Assembly: GCA_002786915.1 (NCBI GenBank) | Contig: PCUV01000114.1 | Location: forward strand, 142,719 to 206,718 | Length of the DNA: 64,000 bases | Origin: Comamonadaceae bacterium CG12_big_fil_rev_8_21_14_0_65_59_15 | Lineage (GTDB): Bacteria; Pseudomonadota; Gammaproteobacteria; Burkholderiales; Burkholderiaceae_C | Direction: 5' to 3' | In this document: piece after piece, positions 28,337-36,597 of the stretch | Layout of the letters: every line of letters starts with the position of its first letter | How positions within the stretch are numbered: position 1 is the stretch's first letter | Notes under the pieces: model-generated | What the model saw: the letters and a program-made list of their open reading frames with translations, nothing else | Database searches by the model: none | What the model was told of the DNA's origin: nothing | Translations under genes and position numbers: made by a program

Positions 28337-29725
28337 TTAGAGCAGGTTTTGCCAGAACTGCGCCAGCCATTCCCGAAACTTGAATTGCAGGGGCCGATCG
28401 GCCCATGCCTGCGGGTCAATCTGTTGCGAGGCAGCCAGGTCGTTATCAAACATGCGCTGCATTTGGGCTGCAAAGTCACGGCCCAATACCACAGCATTGA
28501 CCTCGTCGTTGTCCAGAAAACTTCGCCAGTCAAGGTTAGTGGAGCCTACCGTGGACCACACGCCATCGATCACTGCTGTTTTGGCGTGCAGCAACGCACC
28601 CTGGCGCTCAAAAATCTGCACGCCAGCCGCCAGCAAGGTGGCGTAGTGGGCACGCCCGGCGTGGAACACCAGTGCTGAGTCAGAGTGGCTGGGCAGAATC
28701 AGTTTGACTTGCACACCACGCGCAGTGGCAGCGGTGAGTGCCTGCAGCAACTGTGGGTCAGGGACAAAGTAGGCGTTGGTCAGGTGGATCTGCTTCTCAG
28801 CATTGCCAATGGCCGAGATCAGAGTCAGGTAAATCAGGCTGTAGGGGTCGTCTGGCGTGCTGCCAATCGCCCGCACAATGTCTTTGCCCATCGGCATCAA
28901 CGGCGCAAAGTAGGCTTTGGCTGCCAACTTGGGGCCGTGCTGCTTGTCCCAGCTTTGCAAAAACAGTTGCTGAAATTCAGCCACGACCGGGCCTTCAATT
29001 TGCAGGTCGGTGTCGCGCCAGGCTGCGGGGATACGCTTAGCCGGCTTGGCGCGTAGCAGCACGGAGCCACTGGCATAGACGCTGCTGATATTGATGCCGC
29101 CCAGAATGATCAGTCGGCCATCGACCAGCAGCATCTTGCGATGATCACGGTTGTTGAGCAGCCACTCACCTTTGGCTAGCAGGGGGTTGACCGGGTTGAA
29201 CTCCAGCACGGCCACCCCGGCTTGTGCCAGCCGTTCAAAAAAAGCCCGCGGGGTGCCGAGGCAGCCGACGCTGTCGTACATCAGGTTGACCTGCACGCCC
29301 CGTGCCTGGGCTTGCAGCAGCAGCTCGGCAAATTCACGACCCACGGCATCGTCCTCGATGATGTACGACTCCAGGTTGATGTGGTCTTTGGCCTGACGAA
29401 TAGCAGCCACCATGGCCGCGTAGGTGGCGACACCGTCTTGCAGCAGGGCCACCTTGTTGCCCACGATGAGCGGCCTGTCGCTGATGCTTTGCTCCAGCGC
29501 CAGTTGCTTGTCCAAAATGTCAATGTCGCCCGATTTACGCTTGAGCTCGGTCACGATAGCAGCACTGCGTTGGCGTGACAACAGGCCGCTGGCGGACTCG
29601 AATCTGGCCGCCTGGGCACTGTGCCGCTCGATCAGTGCGTCGGTATCGGGCAAGCTGGCACAGCCTGCCATGCCCAGGGCCAACAGCAGTGGCCAAACCC
29701 AGCGGGGGTGTTGGCTCGTGATCAT
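28337..29725 (-). CDS. cls: Cardiolipin synthase / phospholipase D family lipoprotein
   Basis: HKD motifs DHRKMLLVDGRLIILGGINIS and LLHAKTAVIDGVWSTVGSTNLDWRS; lipobox LGMAGCAS; ATGA overlap with asmA stop. Confidence 0.88.
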   Translation of the reverse strand: MITSQHPRWVWPLLLALGMAGCASLPDTDALIERHSAQAARFESASGLLSRQRSAAIVTELKRKSGDIDILDKQLALEQSISDRPLIVGNKVALLQDGVATYAAMVAAIRQAKDHINLESYIIEDDAVGREFAELLLQAQARGVQVNLMYDSVGCLGTPRAFFERLAQAGVAVLEFNPVNPLLAKGEWLLNNRDHRKMLLVDGRLIILGGINISSVYASGSVLLRAKPAKRIPAAWRDTDLQIEGPVVAEFQQLFLQSWDKQHGPKLAAKAYFAPLMPMGKDIVRAIGSTPDDPYSLIYLTLISAIGNAEKQIHLTNAYFVPDPQLLQALTAATARGVQVKLILPSHSDSALVFHAGRAHYATLLAAGVQIFERQGALLHAKTAVIDGVWSTVGSTNLDWRSFLDNDEVNAVVLGRDFAAQMQRMFDNDLAASQQIDPQAWADRPLQFKFREWLAQFWQNLL

Positions 29726-31662
29726 GGTTGACTTTTCAGCCATTTTGCGCAACCACTGTCGATGCCGGGGCCTGCGTCAATCAGGGGAATCAGCATCAGC
29801 AGCGGATTGACGATGCCAAGCACCACGGAGCCCAGCGCGCGCGCGGCCACGCGGCCCCGGTCAACTGCGATGATGGGCTTCACAAAATTGCCGCCCACAT
29901 GAATCGGGCTGTGCAGGGCCAGTGGGCTGGTATTTTTGGTTTTTGGAGTGATGGTCAGGTCAAATTTTTCCTGCGCCAAGTCGATGGCGCCACGGCCCAG
30001 CAGGGTGGTCACCTGGGTGTCCAGCAGCAAGGTGTTGGCCTGCATTTGGCCCGCTTTGACATCAAAGTTGGCCACCGCGCAGCGCAGTTTGATCTGCTTG
30101 TCACCGGTCAGAGCGAGCCGAAACATTTCCCATAGGTGCAGCCCGGTTTTTTCCATCAACATCTGGCTGATTTGGCCACCAGAGGCCAGCAGCCGGACGC
30201 TGCCATTGGCACCCGCCAGCATGCTGCCCACTGAATTGCCACTGCCCGCTAAGGTGATTTGGCCACCGAGCAGACTGGTCATGGCTGTGTCACCTTTATT
30301 GGCCGGCAACCATTGCGACAACGCCAGACGTTGGGCTTGCACGTGGGCATGACTTTGAATCGGGTTGTGACGGCCATCGAGCGTAACCTCTGCATTGATT
30401 TGCCCGCTACCAAAGGCAAACTGAAGTGGGTCAAGCTTGAGGACCGAATCTTTCAGGCTGATGTGGGTGGTCAGCGCCTGAATGGGTGCGGCAGCGGCGC
30501 GGCGAATGGCCTTGGCGCTGAAATTGACCTCGGCATCCACACTGCGCCATTGCTCAGCGTTGAAGGGCAAGTCTGGCAGCACACGCTTGGTTCGTGGGGT
30601 GGCGCCGGCTACCGGCCCGGCGCGTGCCGCGGCATTTTTGGCGCTTTGGACTTGGCCCACGCGTGCACCGATGACCGGCCCAAGGTCTTCAAGCGTGAGC
30701 CGGGTGGACACCAGGTCTGCTGTCAGTACCGGTTTTTTGCCCCCGGTTTTAACCTGCACCCACCCGCCGATGTCGCTGCTGCCCATACGACCGGTAAATG
30801 GGTCATAGCGCAGCGTGTCGGCCTGGCGCACCAAGTGCCCCTGCATCACATAGTCGCGCGTGGCCGGCATGGCGATGCCGGTCAGGGTGTAAAGCTGCTT
30901 CAGGTTGTCGCCACTGAGGGTCAGTTGCATGTCAACTGCAGTGAGCTTGACCAAGCTGGTGACGTGGCCGGTGGCCAGAATGCGGGTGCGCCCGACCGTG
31001 GCATCGACCCTCAGGCCATACGGCACAGACTCCTCACGGATCGCCAAAACAGTGTCACCGCTGCCCCGTGCCTTAAACGGCAGACCTTTGAATTGCCCCT
31101 GCGCGCTGAAATTCACGTCGGTGTCACCCGCCCTGCCCGTTGGCGCAGGCACGGTGGAAAGTTCGCTGCGGATGCTGGTGTGGCTTGAGGCGTCGTCGTA
31201 GCCAATGATGCCCTGATCCAGCGTGAGACGGTCAATCTCTACGCGGGCGCTCTCATCGTGTTGCTGGCGGTCAAGCAGCCAGCTTTTCTGGCCTTGTGGC
31301 CCCCGTTCCAACTGCACTACCGGCCGCGTCAGGTGGAGGTCTGACAACTCCCATTTTTGATTGAATAACTGCGGCACGTGGATTGAAAATATCACCGCAT
31401 CAGCGCTCACCAGTTGTGGGTGCAAGGCCCATGGAGGGTTGGCAAAACTGACCTTTTTGGCCTGAATGCGCGGCCTGGGCCAGCCCCAGTGCAACTCAAG
31501 ATCGCCGCCGATGATCAGCGTGCGGCCGGTTTGCACAAATGCCATGCGCTCGATGGGCGCGCGCAACCAGTTCCAGCCCAGCATGGCTACCGTGACGCTA
31601 GTCAGCAAGAGCAAGGCCAGCAAAATGCCAAGCATCCACTTTATAAAACGAGCGAGGTGCAT
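29722..31662 (-). CDS. AsmA family protein
   Basis: N-terminal TM, VGGDLELHWGWPRPRIQAKKVSFANPPWA; C-terminal AsmA MLMEKTGLHLWEMF...KFDLTITPKTKNTSPLALHSPIHVGGNFVKPIIAVD. Confidence 0.88.
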   Translation of the reverse strand: MHLARFIKWMLGILLALLLLTSVTVAMLGWNWLRAPIERMAFVQTGRTLIIGGDLELHWGWPRPRIQAKKVSFANPPWALHPQLVSADAVIFSIHVPQLFNQKWELSDLHLTRPVVQLERGPQGQKSWLLDRQQHDESARVEIDRLTLDQGIIGYDDASSHTSIRSELSTVPAPTGRAGDTDVNFSAQGQFKGLPFKARGSGDTVLAIREESVPYGLRVDATVGRTRILATGHVTSLVKLTAVDMQLTLSGDNLKQLYTLTGIAMPATRDYVMQGHLVRQADTLRYDPFTGRMGSSDIGGWVQVKTGGKKPVLTADLVSTRLTLEDLGPVIGARVGQVQSAKNAAARAGPVAGATPRTKRVLPDLPFNAEQWRSVDAEVNFSAKAIRRAAAAPIQALTTHISLKDSVLKLDPLQFAFGSGQINAEVTLDGRHNPIQSHAHVQAQRLALSQWLPANKGDTAMTSLLGGQITLAGSGNSVGSMLAGANGSVRLLASGGQISQMLMEKTGLHLWEMFRLALTGDKQIKLRCAVANFDVKAGQMQANTLLLDTQVTTLLGRGAIDLAQEKFDLTITPKTKNTSPLALHSPIHVGGNFVKPIIAVDRGRVAARALGSVVLGIVNPLLMLIPLIDAGPGIDSGCAKWLKSQP

Positions 31663-31721
31663 GCCCCATTTTTTAACGCGGGGGCGCAGAATTCCGTGCG
31701 CAAGCGCACCGACGAAATGTT

Positions 31722-32246
31722 TTAATTTTTGGGTTTGAGGTGAATATGCGCGTGCCCAGACTGATCCGGGCTGAGCATGTGCACAGGGTCATCAGGCTGT
31801 GGATGCTGGTGCGCATGGTTGTGACTGTCACCGATCTCCACCGACACCACATTGAGCTGTCCGTGGCGTACGCCGCGCTCGGCCATCAGGGTGTTGGCAA
31901 AGTCGCGCACCACGGCGGTGTTGCCGCGCAGCAGCACGCTTTCAATGCAGTTGTCGTGGTCCAGGTGGGCGTGCAGGGTGGCCAGCGTCAAGTCATGCTG
32001 GTCGTGCTGCAAGGCGGTCAGGCGTTCGGCCAGATCGCGCTCATGGTGGTTATAGACATAGCTCAGGTTGGCCACGCAATGGCCGAGTTGATCGCTGGCC
32101 TGATGCTGTTCTTCCAGATGCGAGCGCAACAGGTCGCGCACCGCCTCCGAGCGGTTTTTGTAACCCTGCTTGGCAATCAACTGGTCAAACTCATGGGCCA
32201 GCGCCTCGTCGATCGAGATGGTGATGCGTTCCATGGTGGCGCTCAA
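31722..32246 (-). CDS. nikR: Nickel-responsive transcriptional regulator NikR with His-rich C-terminal tail
   Basis: MERITISIDEALAHEFDQLIAKQGYKNRSEAVRDLLRSHLEE (RHH) and HLDHDNCIESVLLRGNTAVVRDFANTLMAERGVRHGQLNVVSVE; tail HNHAHQHPQPDDPVHMLSPDQSGHAHIH. Start TTG 32246 or ATG 32234. Confidence 0.93.
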   Translation of the reverse strand: MSATMERITISIDEALAHEFDQLIAKQGYKNRSEAVRDLLRSHLEEQHQASDQLGHCVANLSYVYNHHERDLAERLTALQHDQHDLTLATLHAHLDHDNCIESVLLRGNTAVVRDFANTLMAERGVRHGQLNVVSVEIGDSHNHAHQHPQPDDPVHMLSPDQSGHAHIHLKPKN

Positions 32247-32560
32247 TAGCCCTGAAACAAAAAGTCCAATGCACCGGTAATGCGCGCTTGGTCAACGCCG
32301 ACTGATGCAACGCAGCTTTTCAAAATACGCTGGGGTACGGCACCCATTTTTGGCGTCTCCAGCAAGTAATCCTGCCCCAGAATGTTGAGCACTGGCGTCA
32401 ACCGGGTCGGGAGTTTGACATTTGCAAAATGATCCATGCGGCGCAACGGAATCACCATGCGACTGTCCAGTACGTCGAGCAAATCACTTTGGACATCAAG
32501 CAAATACGGCGTGGTGCTGGCGTGCGCACCCGGGTTGGGATACACATCAAAACGCGCCAT
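32243..32560 (-). CDS. ccdB: CcdB toxin
   Basis: MARFDVYPNPGAHASTTPYLLDVQSDLLDVLDSRMVIPLRRMDHF...LTPVLNILGQDYLLETPKMGAVPQRIL. Confidence 0.92.
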   Translation of the reverse strand: MARFDVYPNPGAHASTTPYLLDVQSDLLDVLDSRMVIPLRRMDHFANVKLPTRLTPVLNILGQDYLLETPKMGAVPQRILKSCVASVGVDQARITGALDFLFQGY

Positions 32561-32832
32561 CAGAAAGACCTCCATTGATCCAGCGGCAGACCTTCAGACT
32601 CTATCGTGGCGTTATAGGTCGCAATGAAATCAGCGTAATCACCGCGCCAGCGCCGTGTCTGCTCTTGCGTCACCAGTTCGCGCAAGTAGGTGTCACATAC
32701 CTGCGAGATATTAAGTTCAAGCGCCTTGGCCGCTTCGAGCACATCGGCACTCAGGCTCAAATTGGTGGCCCGTTTGATCGGCTGACGAACCCGGGCGTTG
32801 CGTTGAAGTGAAATAGTTTGAGCAGCGGGCAT
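32560..32832 (-). CDS. ccdA: CcdA antitoxin
   Basis: KRATNLSLSADVLEAAKALELNISQVCDTYLRELVTQEQTRRWRGDYADFIATYNATIESEGLPLDQWRSF; TGATG overlap with ccdB. Confidence 0.9.
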   Translation of the reverse strand: MPAAQTISLQRNARVRQPIKRATNLSLSADVLEAAKALELNISQVCDTYLRELVTQEQTRRWRGDYADFIATYNATIESEGLPLDQWRSF

Positions 32833-32892
32833 AGCAACCTTGAATGCGCATGTTTTGATGCGCAAAGTTTAACGCGAAAAACGCCGAGCTTC

Positions 32893-33000
32893 GTCATTTC
32901 CGTGCAGGCGGGAATCCAACATCTCAGCAAACCCTGGATTCCCGCCTGCGCGGGAATGACGGGGATGTCTGCGGGAATGACGGGGCCAATTCGTCATTCG
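32893..33000. repeat. GTCATTCCCG-type inverted repeat element with partial extra copies
   Basis: 32893-32918 GTCATTTCCGTGCAGGCGGGAATCCA pairs with 32935-32960 TGGATTCCCGCCTGCGCGGGAATGAC (2 mismatches), followed by GCGGGAATGACGGGG and GTCATTCG. Confidence 0.85.
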
Positions 33001-33009
33001 GGGTGGCTA

Positions 33010-33025
33010 TTGATATGCATATCAA
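33010..33025. promoter_or_regulatory. Perfect 16-bp palindrome upstream of hydrogenase operon
   Basis: TTGATATGCATATCAA, about 150 bp upstream of the small-subunit ATG. Confidence 0.45.
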
Positions 33026-33171
33026 GTAACCTGTGGTGGCTGATAAATGACTTGAATCAAGGGTAAACCCGAAACAAAAGAACTGAAACCACCCCAAAAC
33101 AGACTGGCCCGCAAATTGCAATATCTGACTGACTGCCACCGGCATCGGTCGCAACATCTTGAGGAGACACC

Positions 33172-34353
33172 ATGGGCAACATCAGTGAAATTTTTGAGCT
33201 TGGGCACAAACTGTCCACCGGTATAGAAAACCGTTTGGGCATGTCGCGCCGAGATTATTTGCAGTTCTGCGCCACGCTGGCCGCCACCATGGGGCTGGCC
33301 AAGGGGGCCGACGCTGCGGTGGCCAAGGCGATCGAATCAGCCCAGCGCCCGAGTGTGATCTGGCTGCATTTTCAGGAATGCACCGGCTGCTCCGAGTCGC
33401 TGCTGCGCGCCGAACACCCGACGCTGGAAAAACTGATTCTGGACGTGATCTCGCTGGACTACCACGAGACGCTCATGGCCGCCGCCGGTCACCAGGCCGA
33501 GGCGGCGCGCAAAGCCGCCATGAAGGCGCACAAAGGCAAATACGTGCTGGTGGTTGAAGGCGCCATCCCCATCAAAGACAACGGCATTTACTGCAAGATC
33601 GGTGGCCACACCGCGATCGATCTGCTCAAGGAATGCGCGGCTGACGCGGCGGCGGTCATTGCCATTGGCTCATGCGCCTCTTGGGGCGGTATGCCATCGT
33701 CAGGCGGCAACCCCAGCGGTGCGTCCAGCGTGGGTGAGGTGCTGGGCAAGCCGGTGGTCACCATTCCCGGTTGTCCGCCCAACCCGTACAACTTTTTGGC
33801 CACCGTGGTGCACTTCTTGACCTTTGGCAAACTGCCCGACGTGGACCAGCTCGGACGACCCAAATTTGCCTATTCGCGCCTGATCCATGAACACTGCGAG
33901 CGCCGCGCCCACTTCGACGCCGGTCGTTTTGCCATGGAGTTTGGCGACGCCGGTCACCGCCAGGGCTATTGCCTGTACAAGCTGGGCTGCAAGGGACCGG
34001 AAACCTACGCCAACTGCTCGACCATCGGCTTTGGCGACGCGGGTGAAAACAACTGGCCGGTCGGCTGCGGCCACCCCTGCATTGGCTGCACCGAAAAAGG
34101 CGTGGGCTTTACCAAGCCGATCCACATGGTGGCCAAGCTGGCCAATGTATCGCCGCCACAGCAATACCCGCGCATCGTCGAAGAAAACGGCAAGGGCGCC
34201 AGTTTTGCCGCCGCTGCGGCGCTGGCCGCCCTGGCTGGTGCAGCAGCAGGCGGTGCCACCATGCTGGCACGCAACCTGGGCAAGTCGCATGCGCTGCAAC
34301 AGGCCGAAGAAGCCAAAGCCGACCAACCCGCGGCCACCAAGACCGAGGCCTGA
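33172..34353 (+). CDS. hybO: [NiFe]-hydrogenase small subunit (Hyb-type), Tat-exported, C-terminal anchor
   Basis: SRRDYLQFCATLAATMGL Tat motif; VIWLHFQECTGCSESLLR; PPNPYNFLATVVH; GCTEKGVGFTKPIH; C-terminal hydrophobic helix. Confidence 0.93.
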   Translation: MGNISEIFELGHKLSTGIENRLGMSRRDYLQFCATLAATMGLAKGADAAVAKAIESAQRPSVIWLHFQECTGCSESLLRAEHPTLEKLILDVISLDYHETLMAAAGHQAEAARKAAMKAHKGKYVLVVEGAIPIKDNGIYCKIGGHTAIDLLKECAADAAAVIAIGSCASWGGMPSSGGNPSGASSVGEVLGKPVVTIPGCPPNPYNFLATVVHFLTFGKLPDVDQLGRPKFAYSRLIHEHCERRAHFDAGRFAMEFGDAGHRQGYCLYKLGCKGPETYANCSTIGFGDAGENNWPVGCGHPCIGCTEKGVGFTKPIHMVAKLANVSPPQQYPRIVEENGKGASFAAAAALAALAGAAAGGATMLARNLGKSHALQQAEEAKADQPAATKTEA

Positions 34354-34355
34354 TC

Positions 34356-35351
34356 ATGGACTCGCGTCGTCATTTTCTTAAAGGGGTGCTGGCGGGCGGT
34401 GCCGCGCTGGCGGGGGCTACTGCCAGCGGGCCGGCCTGCGCGCGTGAAACCCACACCCGCCCGGCCGAGGGCCTGGGCCTGCTGTACGACTCCACGCTGT
34501 GCGTGGGCTGCAAGGCGTGCGTGGCCGCGTGCAAGGCGGCCAACAACAACCCGGCCGAGTTTTCCACCGAAGACCAGTTGTGGGACACGCCGCTGGACAC
34601 CTCGGGCTACACCTTCAACATCATCAAGATGTACCGCAGCGGCAGCATGCAGACCAAAGACGCCGAAGAAAACGGCTTTGCCTTCATGAAGACCTCGTGC
34701 ATGCACTGCGCTGACCCGTCGTGCGTGTCGGCCTGCCCGGTCTCTGCCATGACCAAAGACCCGGTCACGGGCATCGTGGCTTATGACCCTGACATTTGTG
34801 TCGGCTGCCGTTACTGCGTGGTGGCGTGCCCCTTTGGCATCCCCAAGTACCAGTACGACTCGCCCACGGGCAAGATCGGCAAGTGCGAGCTGTGCCGTCA
34901 CCGCTATGCAGACGGCCACTACTCGGCGTGTGCCGAAGTCTGCCCGACCGGTGCCACGCTGTACGGCAAAACGTCTGACCTGCTGGCCGAGGCCAAGCGG
35001 CGCATTGCCCTCAAGCCCGGCACGCTCACCACCTACCCGCGCGGCAAGATCGGCGGTCCGGATCAAAGTTATGAGGCCCCGGTGGGCAATTACATCAACC
35101 ACGTGTATGGTGAAACCGAGTACGGTGGCACACAGGTGCTGAAACTCTCGGCGGTCAATTTCCAGAAAATGGGCCTGCCAGATTTGCCACCCCATTCATC
35201 GGCCGCGACGTCCGAGACGATCCAGCATTCGCTCTATGGCGGTCTGGTGTTGCCGGTGGTGGCGCTGGGGGCACTAAGCTTTATCGCCAAACGCAACGTC
35301 AAGCCAGAGGATGACGACACCTCTGCCGACTCTGGGGAGCACACATCATGA
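34356..35351 (+). CDS. hybA: Hydrogenase ferredoxin subunit HybA
   Basis: Tat-like MDSRRHFLKGVLAGGAALAGA; four Cys clusters including CVGCKACVAACK, CMHCADPSCVSACP, CVGCRYCVVACPFGIP; C-terminal TM. Confidence 0.93.
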   Translation: MDSRRHFLKGVLAGGAALAGATASGPACARETHTRPAEGLGLLYDSTLCVGCKACVAACKAANNNPAEFSTEDQLWDTPLDTSGYTFNIIKMYRSGSMQTKDAEENGFAFMKTSCMHCADPSCVSACPVSAMTKDPVTGIVAYDPDICVGCRYCVVACPFGIPKYQYDSPTGKIGKCELCRHRYADGHYSACAEVCPTGATLYGKTSDLLAEAKRRIALKPGTLTTYPRGKIGGPDQSYEAPVGNYINHVYGETEYGGTQVLKLSAVNFQKMGLPDLPPHSSAATSETIQHSLYGGLVLPVVALGALSFIAKRNVKPEDDDTSADSGEHTS

Positions 35352-36514
35352 GCCAACATTCACACGCGGCACCCACCCCGCTGGGCGGCAGTCTGTTCAA
35401 CGCCACAACGCTGGTGTGTGGCGTCTTGATCGCCATCATGGCCACCTTCTTGCTGGTGCGTTTCGTTAACGGTCTGGCCAGTGTCACCAACATCAACGAC
35501 GGCTACTCCTGGGGCATCTGGGTGGTGGTCGATGTGATGATCGGCTCGGCGCTGGCTTGCGGCGGGTTTTCGGTGGCGCTGCTGGTGTATATCTTCAACA
35601 AGGGCCAGTACCATCCGCTGGTGCGACCGGCCTTGCTGGGCAGCTTGTTTGGCTACACCCTGGCCGGTACCGGCATCTTTGTCGATCTGGGGCGTTGGTG
35701 GAACTTCTGGCACATCTTCTGGCCCAGTTATTCCAACCCCAACTCGGTCATGTTTGAAGTGGCGGTGTGCGTGACCGCGTACATTGTGGTGATGTGGATC
35801 GAGTTCTCACCCGTGTTCCTGGAAAAGCTCGGTATGAAAGACGTGCGGCAAAAACTCAACAAACTGCTGTTCTTCTTTATCGCGCTGGGCGTATTGCTGC
35901 CGATGATGCACCAGTCGTCGCTGGGCACCATGCTGGTGGTGATGGGCAGCCAGGTCAACCCGTTGTGGCAAACCCCGCTGCAACCAGCCATCTACCTGCT
36001 GACTGCCATCGTCATTGGCTACGGTGTGGTGCTGTTTGAGTCGTGCGTGGCTTCAAGCGCGTACCGGCGCTCGATTGAGGTCCATCTGCTCGATCCGCTG
36101 GCCAAGATCATGCTCGGTGTGCTGGCGGTCTATATGCTGGTGCGCGTGGGCGACCTCACCGTACGCGGTGCCTGGGGTGCGGCATTTGAATTCAGCGGGG
36201 TCGCGTTGTCGTTCTGGGTTGAAAACCTGGCCTTTCTTGCGCCGTTTGTGCTGATCGGCAGCACGCAGGCGCGGCGCAATCCGGCGAATCTGTTCCTGGC
36301 TGGTATCGCCATCATGTTGGGTGGCATCCTGCTGCGCCTGAACGGTTTCATCATTGGCTACGGCCATCACACCGGCACCGGCTGGAGCTACTTTCCGTCG
36401 TTTGGCGAAATCATGGTCACTACCGGCATGTTCGCCATCGAGGTGCTGGGCTATATCATCATCACACGCCGCTTCCCGGTGCTGCCGCGCGAGCCCAAGA
36501 TGGCAGCCAGCTAA
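35348..36514 (+). CDS. hybB: Hydrogenase membrane subunit HybB (NrfD-like)
   Basis: Multi-TM; NGLASVTNINDGYSWGIWVVVDVMIGSALACGGFSVALLVYIFNKGQYHPLVRPALL; ATGA overlap with hybA. Confidence 0.93.
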   Translation: MSQHSHAAPTPLGGSLFNATTLVCGVLIAIMATFLLVRFVNGLASVTNINDGYSWGIWVVVDVMIGSALACGGFSVALLVYIFNKGQYHPLVRPALLGSLFGYTLAGTGIFVDLGRWWNFWHIFWPSYSNPNSVMFEVAVCVTAYIVVMWIEFSPVFLEKLGMKDVRQKLNKLLFFFIALGVLLPMMHQSSLGTMLVVMGSQVNPLWQTPLQPAIYLLTAIVIGYGVVLFESCVASSAYRRSIEVHLLDPLAKIMLGVLAVYMLVRVGDLTVRGAWGAAFEFSGVALSFWVENLAFLAPFVLIGSTQARRNPANLFLAGIAIMLGGILLRLNGFIIGYGHHTGTGWSYFPSFGEIMVTTGMFAIEVLGYIIITRRFPVLPREPKMAAS

Positions 36515-36597
36515 TCAGTTGAGGACAGAGCTGGTTCACTTCGTGTAACTGCGGTCTGTCCCGCAAATTATTCGGATAAATTTCAGGAGACATTGAC

